Positions 25,298-32,156 of a DNA stretch of 48,906 nt are shown piece after piece. The DNA comes from Clostridia bacterium (lineage in GTDB: Bacteria; Bacillota; Clostridia; Oscillospirales; Acutalibacteraceae): assembly GCA_017465825.1 (NCBI GenBank), contig JAFTVI010000031.1, forward strand, positions 1 to 48,906. The letters are read 5' to 3'. Every line of letters begins with the position of its first letter. Within the stretch, counting starts at the first letter, position 1. A model generated the notes under the pieces. It was not told the origin of the DNA and did not search any database. It was given only the letters and a program-made list of their open reading frames with translations. The position numbers and the translations under genes were made by a program.

Positions 25298-25461
25298 CGT
25301 AGGGAGCGACGCCCCCGTCGCTCCGAATCATCAAAATCTGCGATTTTGATGATTGTAGTTGACGTTCAAAAAACAGATAATTATTAAGTTTGTGAACAAT
25401 TCTTTATTGATGGAAATGGTACATTTTCATCAATCGGAGCGACGGGGGCGTCGCTCCCTAC
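25298..25461. repeat. GTAGGGAGCGACG foldback element, copy A4
   Basis: Nearly the same as copy A3: palindromic ends GGAGCGACG/CGTCGCTCC, inner stems ATCATCAAAATC/GATTTTGATGAT and TGGAAATGG/CATTTTCATCA, closing CCCTAC. Followed by GCTGAATTGTTGTTC, the complement of the left flank of A3. Confidence 0.85.
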
Positions 25462-25500
25462 AGAGCGCTGAATTGTTGTTCTGCTTATTTTTTATAATAA

Positions 25501-25526
25501 AAAGCACCCAATGATTCGGGTGCTTT
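25501..25526 (-). terminator. terminator of the AbrB-like gene
   Basis: AAAGCACCC and GGGTGCTTT flank an eight-base loop; on the minus strand a T-rich tail follows. Confidence 0.85.
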
Positions 25527-25531
25527 ATCTT

Positions 25532-25795
25532 TTATTCTGCTTCTGCTGTTACGCTTTCTGCGAGCTTTGCTATGCAGGCTTTGCATATCTTATGGTCATT
25601 GTATTCAACCAGATCCTCAGAGCTGCTGCAGAGGAAACAGGAGGGTGTATACTTTTTAAGAATAATCTTGTCTTCGTCAACAAATACCTCAAGCGCGTCC
25701 TGTGCGTCTACAATGTTAAGATGCTTTCTAAGCTCCATAGGGATAACAAATCTGCCTACTGCGTCTACTGTTCTTACTATTCCTGTTGTTCTCAT
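25532..25795 (-). CDS. AbrB-family transition-state regulator with C-terminal Cys knuckle
   Basis: An 87-residue DNA-binding protein. The N-terminal half (RTTGIVRTVDAVGRFVIPME, then DALEVFVDEDKIILKKY) closely matches the swapped-hairpin domain of Bacillus AbrB/SpoVT, which represses stationary-phase and competence genes. The C-terminal half differs: two CxxC pairs (CFLC near 53-56 and CKAC near 71-74) suggest a small zinc-binding dimerisation module. Shine-Dalgarno AAGGAAG precedes the ATG. The promoter contains a 22-base inverted repeat that may be an autoregulatory site. It lies next to two tiny peptide genes. Confidence 0.92.
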   Translation of the reverse strand: MRTTGIVRTVDAVGRFVIPMELRKHLNIVDAQDALEVFVDEDKIILKKYTPSCFLCSSSEDLVEYNDHKICKACIAKLAESVTAEAE

Positions 25796-25825
25796 TTTTA
25801 CTGACTTCCTTCCTTTTTTTTCTTA

Positions 25826-25868
25826 AATATACCATTAAATTTTGCATTTGTCAATCAGTTTTGACAAA
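25826..25868 (-). promoter_or_regulatory. abrB-like promoter with palindromic operator
   Basis: Minus-strand TTGACA (25849-25854), 17-base spacer, TATATT (25826-25831). TTTGTCAA (25847-25854) and TTGACAAA (25861-25868) form an 8-bp perfect inverted repeat with a six-base centre that covers the -35 box. A related TTGACAAAATT occurs again near 26189-26199. Confidence 0.75.
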
Positions 25869-25892
25869 ATTTAACAAAAAAAATTTTCGAAT

Positions 25893-25929
25893 AAAAAAAG
25901 CCTGCCTAACCTAAGCGGTTTGCAAGCTT
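25893..25929 (-). terminator. terminator of small peptide gene 1
   Basis: On the minus strand AAGCTTGC and AACC pair with GGTT and GCAGGCTT, followed by TTTTTTT. Confidence 0.75.
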
Positions 25930-25938
25930 AAATTATTT

Positions 25939-26076
25939 TTAAACAAATTCATTCACATCTTCATCAGCATTGGCATTGTCATTATTGTTGTCAGCATTGT
26001 TGCCGCCGTTAAACCAACTCTGTATGAGGTCAATGACATACATAATAAAGTTTATAATCTGAGCAAAATTGTTCAA
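25939..26076 (-). CDS. small peptide 1 (45 aa), hydrophobic helix plus Asn/Asp tail
   Basis: Unrecognised. TTG start at 26076 with GGAGG eight bases upstream. The first 23 residues (MNNFAQIINFIMYVIDLIQS, then WFNGG) form an amphipathic to hydrophobic helix ending in a Gly pair; the remaining 20 are almost all Asn, Asp, Ala and Glu. A TTGAAT-N17-TATTAT promoter lies upstream and an intrinsic terminator downstream, so the gene is a complete unit. Its plan matches the peptides at 26270 and 29894. An internal ATG (residue 12) is an alternative but has no Shine-Dalgarno. Confidence 0.65.
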   Translation of the reverse strand: MNNFAQIINFIMYVIDLIQSWFNGGNNADNNNDNANADEDVNEFV

Positions 26077-26116
26077 TGTATAGACCTCCGTTTCCCTGAG
26101 ATTTTAATTCGTATAC

Positions 26117-26145
26117 ATAATAGCATAAATATCCTGTTTATTCAA
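26117..26145 (-). promoter_or_regulatory. promoter of small peptide gene 1
   Basis: TTGAAT (26140-26145) and TATTAT (26117-26122) on the minus strand, 17 bases apart. A second possible -35 (TTGACA at 26194-26199) lies further upstream. Confidence 0.7.
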
Positions 26146-26226
26146 GTAGTTTTTTTATAATTATTGTTTATTTAATATTTATGACACAATTTTGTCAACA
26201 TTCGGCATATAAATGTAGTCAAAAAT

Positions 26227-26253
26227 AAAGAAGCTGTACAAAACAGCTTCTTT
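26227..26253 (-). terminator. terminator of small peptide gene 2
   Basis: AAAGAAGCTGT pairs perfectly with ACAGCTTCTTT over a five-base loop, then ATTTTT on the minus strand. Confidence 0.9.
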
Positions 26254-26269
26254 ACAATCCGATTAATTA

Positions 26270-26425
26270 TTATTCGCCTGCTACTGCGCTTGTGTCTTCA
26301 GCTGCAGTTGTGTCACTTGAGCCGCCGCCGAGCAATGCTTCAAAAAGTCTTATGATGATGTCGATAATTCTTTCAAGAAGACTAAGTCCGTCAGCTGCGC
26401 CGTTTACGATACTGTTGTCAAACAT
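26270..26425 (-). CDS. small peptide 2 (51 aa), amphipathic helix with Gly and acidic tail
   Basis: Unrecognised. ATG at 26425 preceded by AAAGGAGTG. Residues about 14-32 (LSLLERIIDIIIRLFEALL) would form a strongly amphipathic helix; a GGG turn and a Ser/Thr/Ala/Glu-rich tail follow. Own TTGATT-N17-TATAAT promoter and a perfect-stem terminator. The design, helix then Gly pair then acidic disordered tail, is shared with peptide 1. Possible roles include membrane-active peptide, toxin, or small regulator of the adjacent membrane proteins; none is demonstrated. Confidence 0.75.
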   Translation of the reverse strand: MFDNSIVNGAADGLSLLERIIDIIIRLFEALLGGGSSDTTAAEDTSAVAGE

Positions 26426-26463
26426 CACTATGCACTCCTTTACAAAAATTAACTGTTTAGTAA

Positions 26464-26492
26464 ATTATAACATCAAATGTAATATAAATCAA
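26464..26492 (-). promoter_or_regulatory. promoter of small peptide gene 2
   Basis: TTGATT (26487-26492), 17-base spacer, consensus TATAAT (26464-26469), minus strand. Confidence 0.8.
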
Positions 26493-26524
26493 CTGTTTTG
26501 TTAAAAATTTAATTTTTATACAGC

Positions 26525-27214
26525 TCAGTCGGCTTTCTTGTCAAGGAAACCGGCTTTGTACATAATAAATGCACCGATTACGGAAGCAATAATTCCGGGG
26601 AAGAGAAGTGTTCCGGCAGCCAGTGTAGGCACAAAAATCAGTACGATTATCATAACGATTATGGGAACGAAAGATATTTTCCAGTGCTTTATAAAGTAGC
26701 CTAAACCGAGTGCGCCGAAAAGAGCAGGAAGAACCTGTGCGAATGCAGGCTTGAGCAATTCGTTCTCAGTAAATGAATCAAGAAACGGTGCAAATACGAG
26801 AATACCGATTGCAAGAACTACTGTCGTAACGATTGAAGACGTTGCTATGGCAATTGTTGAGATAACTTCGCCTTCTTCGGAATTCGGCTTGACGTCTGCG
26901 CTTTCCATTGCGCTGATTGCACAGGGGAGCTTCAGATTGGTGATATTACCTGTAACGAATGAAAGGTATGTTCCGCCTGCACCCAGCATAGGTGTGTAGA
27001 TTAAAACTTCAATAATTGCAAACGTCCAGTATGTAGGAATAAGAACGAGCAGACCTTCAAGAACTTTTGATATAGGAGGGAAAACGTTTAAATAAAGACA
27101 GATTGCCATCGGGAACATCAGAAGCACGCAAAGCGCTGTTATGGAAGAAATTCTGCCCCAGGAATGAACACGGTCAAAATATGATTTTTCTTTTTTTACG
27201 TTGTTTTTAGCCAT
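26525..27214 (-). CDS. integral membrane protein paired with DUF5058 (229 aa)
   Basis: A 229-residue protein with about six hydrophobic helices (the clearest near residues 21-40, 47-70, 122-143, 155-170, 178-215) and a basic N-terminus. I cannot name its family. The segment PMLGAGGTYLSFVTGNITNLKLPCA between helices is polar and glycine-rich as in substrate-binding re-entrant loops. Its start lies three bases after the stop of the DUF5058 protein, so the two are probably one transcript and one complex, plausibly a two-component transporter. ATG at 27214 is followed by a Lys-rich cytoplasmic start. Confidence 0.7.
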   Translation of the reverse strand: MAKNNVKKEKSYFDRVHSWGRISSITALCVLLMFPMAICLYLNVFPPISKVLEGLLVLIPTYWTFAIIEVLIYTPMLGAGGTYLSFVTGNITNLKLPCAISAMESADVKPNSEEGEVISTIAIATSSIVTTVVLAIGILVFAPFLDSFTENELLKPAFAQVLPALFGALGLGYFIKHWKISFVPIIVMIIVLIFVPTLAAGTLLFPGIIASVIGAFIMYKAGFLDKKAD

Positions 27215-27217
27215 AAT

Positions 27218-28060
27218 TTAACCCCTCCATTCCAGTACAGCTATTTCGGGCGGCAGTACATTGTATGCAATTATTGCCGCTACCATTGCAAGTATCATTC
27301 CTATCGGCATTACAAAAGGCTCCAGCCAGGTCAGCTTGCATTTCTTTGCAATCACATCGAGTATGATTGATGAAACGATTGCAACAACGAGTGTTATTAC
27401 GGAGAGCACGCCTGCGCCGTCACCGAATGTGTCTTCGTTGCCTGCACCGATTATTGCTCTTGCAACGAATGCACCGATAAGACCGATGAAAACGGCAGGT
27501 GAAACATAATCCATAAAACCGCCGATGCTTCTTTTGATTTTTTTCTTGTCTGTCGCTGTAGCTTCGGTGTTTTCTGCGGGTGCAGCTGCTTCATTATTTT
27601 TCTTGCCTGCGTTCAGCAGTTTTTTATGAAGCGGTTTTGCCATAAACGGTAACAGTACCAGAGATAAACATATACCCAGTGTCATTACCCAGGCAACACC
27701 AGCGTAAACTTCGGGGTCTGTTATGGGAACTGCCATTCCGCCTTCGTGTCCGAACGCCTTCATTGCTGCTTCGGCTGCGGTTGTTTCGTACATCAGGTTG
27801 CCTATAACGGACAGACGGACCCAGGGGATAACAAGACCGAGAGCGGGAGCAAGAGCAATAACAGTTGCAAGAATGGACAGTGCTGACGGAACAGTAAATA
27901 CCGCACTTGATGTAACTGAATTGCGGAGCTTTTTCTTGTCGATTCCCAAGGCTTTGCCCTGTTTCCAGGCTTTAACGAGGAAAAATACGGATTGAGCAAG
28001 AACGAAGAGAATGACTGCGCCTGCAATAATAAAAAGAACAGGATCGTTTTTGTCAAACAT
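27218..28060 (-). CDS. DUF5058-family membrane protein
   Basis: A 280-residue multi-pass membrane protein resembling the DUF5058 family in its first half (ending in IPWVRLSVIGNLMYE) and in the later FMDYVSPAVFIGLIGAF segment. A hydrophilic Lys/Ala/Glu stretch (about 160-190) separates two membrane halves. Function is not established for this family; by its pairing with a second membrane protein I infer a transporter. The frame runs upstream to 28150, but AAGGTAGTGAT precedes the ATG at 28060. A MITE-like element sits 28 bases upstream, possibly inside the promoter region. Confidence 0.7.
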   Translation of the reverse strand: MFDKNDPVLFIIAGAVILFVLAQSVFFLVKAWKQGKALGIDKKKLRNSVTSSAVFTVPSALSILATVIALAPALGLVIPWVRLSVIGNLMYETTAAEAAMKAFGHEGGMAVPITDPEVYAGVAWVMTLGICLSLVLLPFMAKPLHKKLLNAGKKNNEAAAPAENTEATATDKKKIKRSIGGFMDYVSPAVFIGLIGAFVARAIIGAGNEDTFGDGAGVLSVITLVVAIVSSIILDVIAKKCKLTWLEPFVMPIGMILAMVAAIIAYNVLPPEIAVLEWRG

Positions 28061-28088
28061 TATTGTATCACTACCTTTATTTTTATTT

Positions 28089-28249
28089 GGGCACCTCTGA
28101 AAACTAAAGGTGCAAAGATTGTGTAGAAATTTTTTTGTCAGATAGTTCAAAAAACGCAGGCAATACTTTGTGTATTAACGAGTATTTTTGGGCTATATGA
28201 CGGAAAAATGGCACACAAGATTTCGTGCATTTAGTTTTTAGAGGTGCCC
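28089..28249. mobile_element. 161-bp MITE-like foldback element
   Basis: Terminal inverted repeats of about 20 bases with one mismatch: GGGCACCTCTGAAAACTAAA at the left and its complement at 28230-28249. Sub-terminal inverted matches (ATTGTGT with ACACAAGAT; TGTCAGATAG with CTATATGAC) continue inward. It has no coding capacity. The ends look like IS termini, so it is probably a non-autonomous derivative. I see no obvious target duplication. Confidence 0.75.
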
Positions 28250-28289
28250 ACTCATTAAATTCTACAAAATTTTTTAACATATGTCAATA

Positions 28290-28760
28290 TCAAGTAACAA
28301 TCTTTTTGTTGAAACATAATATACCATTAGGTGTAATATCCACCACGCCGCATGAGTTCTCCCTCACACTCCCCGGATTCATTATGTAAAGTCCGTCTTC
28401 ATAGGCAGTATACGGTGTATGTGTGTGCCCGAAAAGCGCAAGTGTTGCCCCTGCTTCTCTAGCTCTGTCTTTAAGCACTTGATAGCCGAATTTTACCATT
28501 TCATTGTGTCCGTGGGTGCAGTAGACCTTTATTCCACCCAGATTCTCAATCGCAAGGGCAGGGTAGTCGCAGAATGAGCCGTCGCAGTTGCCCTTTACAG
28601 CAACTAATTTTTTGCGTGCAAGTGAAATTCCTACCTTATCAAGGTCGTGAACTCCGTCACCGAGAAATATGACCGCATCAACATCCTGAGTGTTTTCAAC
28701 AGCCATTTTCAGCGAAATATAATCGCCGTGAGAATCCGAAAGTACAAGTAATCGCATCAT
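28290..28760 (-). CDS. YfcE/MJ0936-type metallophosphoesterase
   Basis: Small calcineurin-like phosphodiesterase, 156 residues. The di-metal site motifs are present in order: LSDSHGD (near 6-12), IFLGDGVHD, VKGNCDG, a CTHGHNE block and FGHTHTP, then MNPGSVREN. Members hydrolyse phosphodiester substrates; the physiological one is often unknown. Two ATGs (28760 and 28757) follow AAAGGTGATT; the first is used here. It diverges from the 28804 gene with only 43 bases between them. Confidence 0.9.
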   Translation of the reverse strand: MMRLLVLSDSHGDYISLKMAVENTQDVDAVIFLGDGVHDLDKVGISLARKKLVAVKGNCDGSFCDYPALAIENLGGIKVYCTHGHNEMVKFGYQVLKDRAREAGATLALFGHTHTPYTAYEDGLYIMNPGSVRENSCGVVDITPNGILCFNKKIVT

Positions 28761-28803
28761 AATCACCTTTCTTTTTTCATAATATTTGCAGGGAGGGATA
28801 TAT

Positions 28804-29025
28804 ATGTCAGATAATTTTGAGGATATGCTCAGTAAAATCAAAAACAACACCGATGAGGAAAACAGAGAGCTTGCACAGCAGCTGCATTCAAATTTAAGTC
28901 AGGATCAGGCAAGCAAGCTTAACAGCCTGCTGTCAAACAGTGAATTGATGAATAAGCTGATGGCATCCGATGCCGTTAAAAATATTTTAAACAAGCTGGG
29001 CGGTGAACAGAATGGACATCAGTGA
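28804..29025 (+). CDS. hypothetical helical protein (73 aa)
   Basis: No family recognised. The protein is almost wholly helical and polar, with a repeated leucine/asparagine pattern (QLHSNLSQDQASKLNSLLSN). GGAGGG precedes the ATG at 28804; the frame itself opens at a TTG 18 bases earlier that overlaps the ribosome site. Its last 14 bases overlap the next gene, so the three genes 28804-29701 are coupled. The trio may be a lineage-specific set, possibly sporulation-related given the small acidic helical composition, but this is a guess. Confidence 0.7.
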   Translation: MSDNFEDMLSKIKNNTDEENRELAQQLHSNLSQDQASKLNSLLSNSELMNKLMASDAVKNILNKLGGEQNGHQ

Positions 29026-29341
29026 AATTCTGTCTTCGCTTACCGATGAGGATATCCGCCAGCTCAAAACCGCCGCAAATTCAATTTTAAATTCCGATTC
29101 GGGCAAGAAAGAAAACAAGGCTGACAGTTCAAATATATTCAGCGCAGATATGCTTGGAAATATCGGCAAAATCGGCAATGCAGTTTCACAGGATGATGAG
29201 AGAACTGCCCTTATAAAGGCGCTCAAGCCGCTTCTGAGTGAGCCGCGACAGCAAAAGGCGGATGAAGTAATAAAAATACTCAGACTTGTTCAGCTTATAC
29301 CTCTGCTCAGGGATTCGGGGTTGCTGAACGGACTGCTGTGA
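29012..29341 (+). CDS. hypothetical helical protein (109 aa)
   Basis: Second gene of the trio. The ATG at 29012 lies within the end of the previous gene, downstream of GGCGGTGA. Residues 1-35 are predicted helical (MDISEILSSLTDEDIRQLKT), a polar Ser/Lys/Asn linker follows, and the C-terminal 50 residues form amphipathic helices ending LIPLLRDSGLLNGLL. The helix-linker-helix plan is shared with the 73-residue neighbour (LSSL / NSLLSN). No catalytic motif is visible. Confidence 0.7.
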   Translation: MDISEILSSLTDEDIRQLKTAANSILNSDSGKKENKADSSNIFSADMLGNIGKIGNAVSQDDERTALIKALKPLLSEPRQQKADEVIKILRLVQLIPLLRDSGLLNGLL

Positions 29342-29350
29342 GGTGACGCG

Positions 29351-29701
29351 ATGCGGGAATACACTTATCAGGATATGCTCCGTATGCAGGAGGATGCCGC
29401 AAACCGTGTGCGCGAAATGAAAAAACGCGCGGCAATCGTCGTTGGTGAAGAAAATGATGAAAAACAGCGTTCGGCACCGCAGATGCCCGATGAAGTAAAG
29501 CATATATCATATCCCGTTGAATTACCCGAGGCAGTACAGGAAGAGGTACACGAAGAAAAGAAGGATAATCACGCAGGGATATTTGATATATTGAAAAATG
29601 ACAAGGACGCAATGCTGATTCTTGCTTTGCTCGCAGTTTTGTCGGACGGCGAACATCAGGACAGATTGATGTCCCTTGCGTTGATGTATCTGATTTTATA
29701 A
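29351..29701 (+). CDS. hypothetical protein with C-terminal hydrophobic helices (116 aa)
   Basis: Third gene of the trio, 9 bases after the second, with GAGGTGA before the ATG. N-terminal half is charged helix (MREYTYQDMLRMQEDAANRV), then a Pro/Glu-rich linker, then GIFDILKNDKDAMLILALLA and LMSLALMYLIL at the end. Similar short ILALLALL endings are common in clostridial small proteins of unknown function, sometimes spore-related. No terminator immediately follows. Confidence 0.7.
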   Translation: MREYTYQDMLRMQEDAANRVREMKKRAAIVVGEENDEKQRSAPQMPDEVKHISYPVELPEAVQEEVHEEKKDNHAGIFDILKNDKDAMLILALLAVLSDGEHQDRLMSLALMYLIL

Positions 29702-29893
29702 TATGAACTGTTTTTGAACAGATTTTGTATTCTGTATGGAATTATTGTTGTAAATTTGTATAATGTTGAGATATTAACAGAATATTCACATTTAATTAAT
29801 ATTGAAATAACATATGTTACGAAAATGTGTGATATCATATTATCAATGGTTAATACTCAGTTTGTGGACTAATAAATACGGAGGGAATTAAAA

Positions 29894-29962
29894 ATGTTTG
29901 AGTCATTTGTAAATGTTATAATGTTACTCGTTAACTTTGTACAGTCAATTTTCGGCGCTTAA
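29894..29962 (+). CDS. small peptide 3 (22 aa), hydrophobic helix
   Basis: ATG at 29894 with CGGAGGG eight bases before it. The peptide is almost entirely one hydrophobic helix (MFESFVNVIMLLVNFVQSI, then FGA). The same start style as peptide 2 (MFDN) and the same ending logic as peptide 1 (LIQSWFNGG against FVQSIFGA) suggest a family. A perfect terminator follows 24 bases downstream. Short length means chance cannot be excluded, but the ribosome site and terminator argue for a gene. Confidence 0.6.
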   Translation: MFESFVNVIMLLVNFVQSIFGA

Positions 29963-29985
29963 TTTTTAATTCAATGCAGAAAATC

Positions 29986-30009
29986 CCTCGCTTTACGGCG
30001 AGGTTTTTT
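29986..30009 (+). terminator. terminator of small peptide gene 3
   Basis: CCTCGC-TTTACG-GCGAGG followed by six T residues. Confidence 0.9.
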
Positions 30010-30023
30010 GCTGTTCTATTAAT

Positions 30024-30053
30024 AAAGACGGAGCTGTTGCCCCGCCTTTTTTT
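30024..30053. terminator. terminator at the end of the nucleoside ABC operon
   Basis: AAAGACGGAG and CCCCGCCTTT form an imperfect stem ten bases wide with T runs on both sides; positioned directly after the last permease stop. Confidence 0.6.
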
Positions 30054-30054
30054 G

Positions 30055-31044
30055 TTATCTTTCTTCTCTGAAATAGGAAAGTCCAAGGCTTGCGGGAGGC
30101 TGATGCTCACGCTTTTTACGCATACTTGTTATAACAAGAACGATAATCGTAACCACGTAGGGAAGCATTTTGAAAAGCTCCTGTGTTTCAGCGCCGAGAC
30201 CCTGTACATAATTGTTTGCATTACACAATGCACCGAATATGAATGAACCTACGATTGCGGTGGAGGGCTTCCAGAGTGCAAATATAACAAGAGCAATTGC
30301 CATCCAGCCTCTGTCGCCGAAGGCATTGTTTGACCAGACGCCGTTTGCATAGGACATAACATACTGAAGTCCGCCCAGACCTGCAATTGCACTGCCGAGA
30401 CAGGTTGCAACATATTTATACTTTATAACATTGATACCTGCCGCATCTGCAGTAGCGGGATTTTCACCTACTGCACGCAGATTAAGACCGACACGGGTGC
30501 GGTTGAGCACAAATGCCACAACAAGAGCTATGATTATAGCTAAGTATGTGAGGAAATCGTGTGAAAGGAATATTTCTCCGAATGCGCCAAGGTCATCGGC
30601 AAAAGGTAATTTTACCGAAAAGAAGCTGCTTGTTTTTGTAAGAGCTATTGAAGGCATTTCGCTGTCGGTAAGCTTTATGAGAGAGCCGCCGAAGAAGTTA
30701 CCGAGACCTATACCGAAGGTTGTGATCGCAAGACCTGTAACATTCTGATTTGCGCGCAGGGTAGCGGTAAGAAAGCTGTAAATAAGTCCCATAAGAGTTG
30801 AACCGAGCACGGCACAGAGTAAGGGAATAAGCACGGCAAGGACGCCGTTCATTGAATCAAGGCTGTTTCCGCAGGCATTTTCGTAAAGGAATGAGCCGAT
30901 AACACCGCTTATTGCGCCAACATACATAATTCCGGGAATACCAAGGTTCAGATGACCTGATTTTTCCGTCACTATTTCACCTGTGGAGCCGTAAAGAAGC
31001 GGAACACCTAAAAGTATTGCACGGCAAATAAACTGAACTATCAT
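30055..31044 (-). CDS. nucleoside-type ABC transporter permease 2
   Basis: Second inner-membrane subunit of the BMP-type importer, corresponding to the B. subtilis NupQ/YufQ position. The 329 residues contain about nine hydrophobic helices and the family signature EIVTEKSGHLNLGIPGIMYVGA (24-45) and the cytoplasmic coupling segment VGLNLRAVGENPATADAAGI (about 190-209). The ATG is preceded by AAGGAGGT and overlaps the end of permease 1 by four bases, so it is translationally coupled. Substrate class (nucleosides) is inferred from the family and from xpt in the same cluster. Confidence 0.9.
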   Translation of the reverse strand: MIVQFICRAILLGVPLLYGSTGEIVTEKSGHLNLGIPGIMYVGAISGVIGSFLYENACGNSLDSMNGVLAVLIPLLCAVLGSTLMGLIYSFLTATLRANQNVTGLAITTFGIGLGNFFGGSLIKLTDSEMPSIALTKTSSFFSVKLPFADDLGAFGEIFLSHDFLTYLAIIIALVVAFVLNRTRVGLNLRAVGENPATADAAGINVIKYKYVATCLGSAIAGLGGLQYVMSYANGVWSNNAFGDRGWMAIALVIFALWKPSTAIVGSFIFGALCNANNYVQGLGAETQELFKMLPYVVTIIVLVITSMRKKREHQPPASLGLSYFREER

Positions 31045-32156
31045 TCTTTTACCTCCTTCTTGCTGTGGCGGAATTTAACGGAGTATCTGATGAAAAACTC
31101 ACAGCCGACCACGCAAAGAATTACAACACCTACAACAATATCCGCAAAGGATGCGTTAAGCATACAGGTATCTGCAACTTTACTTGCGCCCAGACGAAGG
31201 AAACAGATAACGCCTGTCATCAGTACCATAATAAAGGGGTTGAACTGACCGAGCCAGGATACCATAATAGCGGTAAAGCCCTGTCCGCCGACAGTGTTGG
31301 TGTTTATTGAATGGTCAGTACCTGCAACGAGAAGCATACCTGCAACGCCGCAGAGTGCGCCTGAAATGACCATTGTACGGATTATAACCTTTTTTACGTT
31401 GATGCCGATATATCTGGCTGTATTCTGGCTTTCGCCAACAACCGATATTTCGTAACCGTGCTTGCTGTATTTAAGGTATATATACATAAATATACAGATG
31501 ACGGCAACGATAATTATGTTTATAAGATATCTGTTGTTGCCGATTACGGGGAGATTACCCTCGGCTACAGGCTGAATTATATTTGAACCGCCGCCCACGA
31601 TGTAAACATAGTATGCGATTATCTGTGTTGCAATGTAGTTCATCATAAGAGTGAACAGAGTTTCGTTTGTGTTGAAAAGTGCCTTGAAGATTGCGGGAAT
31701 AAGTCCCCATACAGCGCCTGCAAGAATACTTGTAATAATTACAACTGCAAGCAAAACAGGATAGGAAAGTGTCTGTCCCAGATTTATCATACACATCATT
31801 GCGGCAAGACCGCCCATAAGAGCCTGTCCCTCTGCGCCGCAGTTCCAGAACTTCATCTTGAACGCAGGTGTAAGAGCAAGAGCAAGACAAAGCAGAATTG
31901 CAATTTCCTGAAGATATTTCCAGAGCATTACGGTTGAACCTGATTCAATTCTGCCGAAAACACCGCGGAACATCATTTCAAATGTTTCAAAAAGGCTTTT
32001 TTCCGTAAGCATCGTAGAAAGACAGCCCATAAGGAAAATTGAAATAACAATTGTTGCAATACGGATAAGCCAGGCTTTCCAGGAAGGCATATCATCGCGC
32101 TTTACTATATGTACAAGCGGCTCGTGATGGTGCTTGACAGCTTTTGTATTATCCAT
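31041..32156 (-). CDS. nucleoside-type ABC transporter permease 1
   Basis: First permease (NupP/YufP position), 371 residues with about nine to ten hydrophobic helices, longer than permease 2 by an N-terminal cytoplasmic extension. Family features are the FWNCGAEGQALMGGLAA segment (near 105) and the coupling region YEISVVGESQNTARYIGI (about 235). Two ATGs are six bases apart; AAAGGAG is correctly spaced for the one at 32156, which overlaps the ATPase stop by eight bases. The extreme coupling of ATPase and both permeases fits fixed stoichiometry. Confidence 0.9.
   Translation of the reverse strand: MDNTKAVKHHHEPLVHIVKRDDMPSWKAWLIRIATIVISIFLMGCLSTMLTEKSLFETFEMMFRGVFGRIESGSTVMLWKYLQEIAILLCLALALTPAFKMKFWNCGAEGQALMGGLAAMMCMINLGQTLSYPVLLAVVIITSILAGAVWGLIPAIFKALFNTNETLFTLMMNYIATQIIAYYVYIVGGGSNIIQPVAEGNLPVIGNNRYLINIIIVAVICIFMYIYLKYSKHGYEISVVGESQNTARYIGINVKKVIIRTMVISGALCGVAGMLLVAGTDHSINTNTVGGQGFTAIMVSWLGQFNPFIMVLMTGVICFLRLGASKVADTCMLNASFADIVVGVVILCVVGCEFFIRYSVKFRHSKKEVKE

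Noticed and set aside
16781-25461. CRISPR array
   Set aside because: The repeats are long, few, far apart and palindromic, with genes between them; no short regular spacers and no cas genes.
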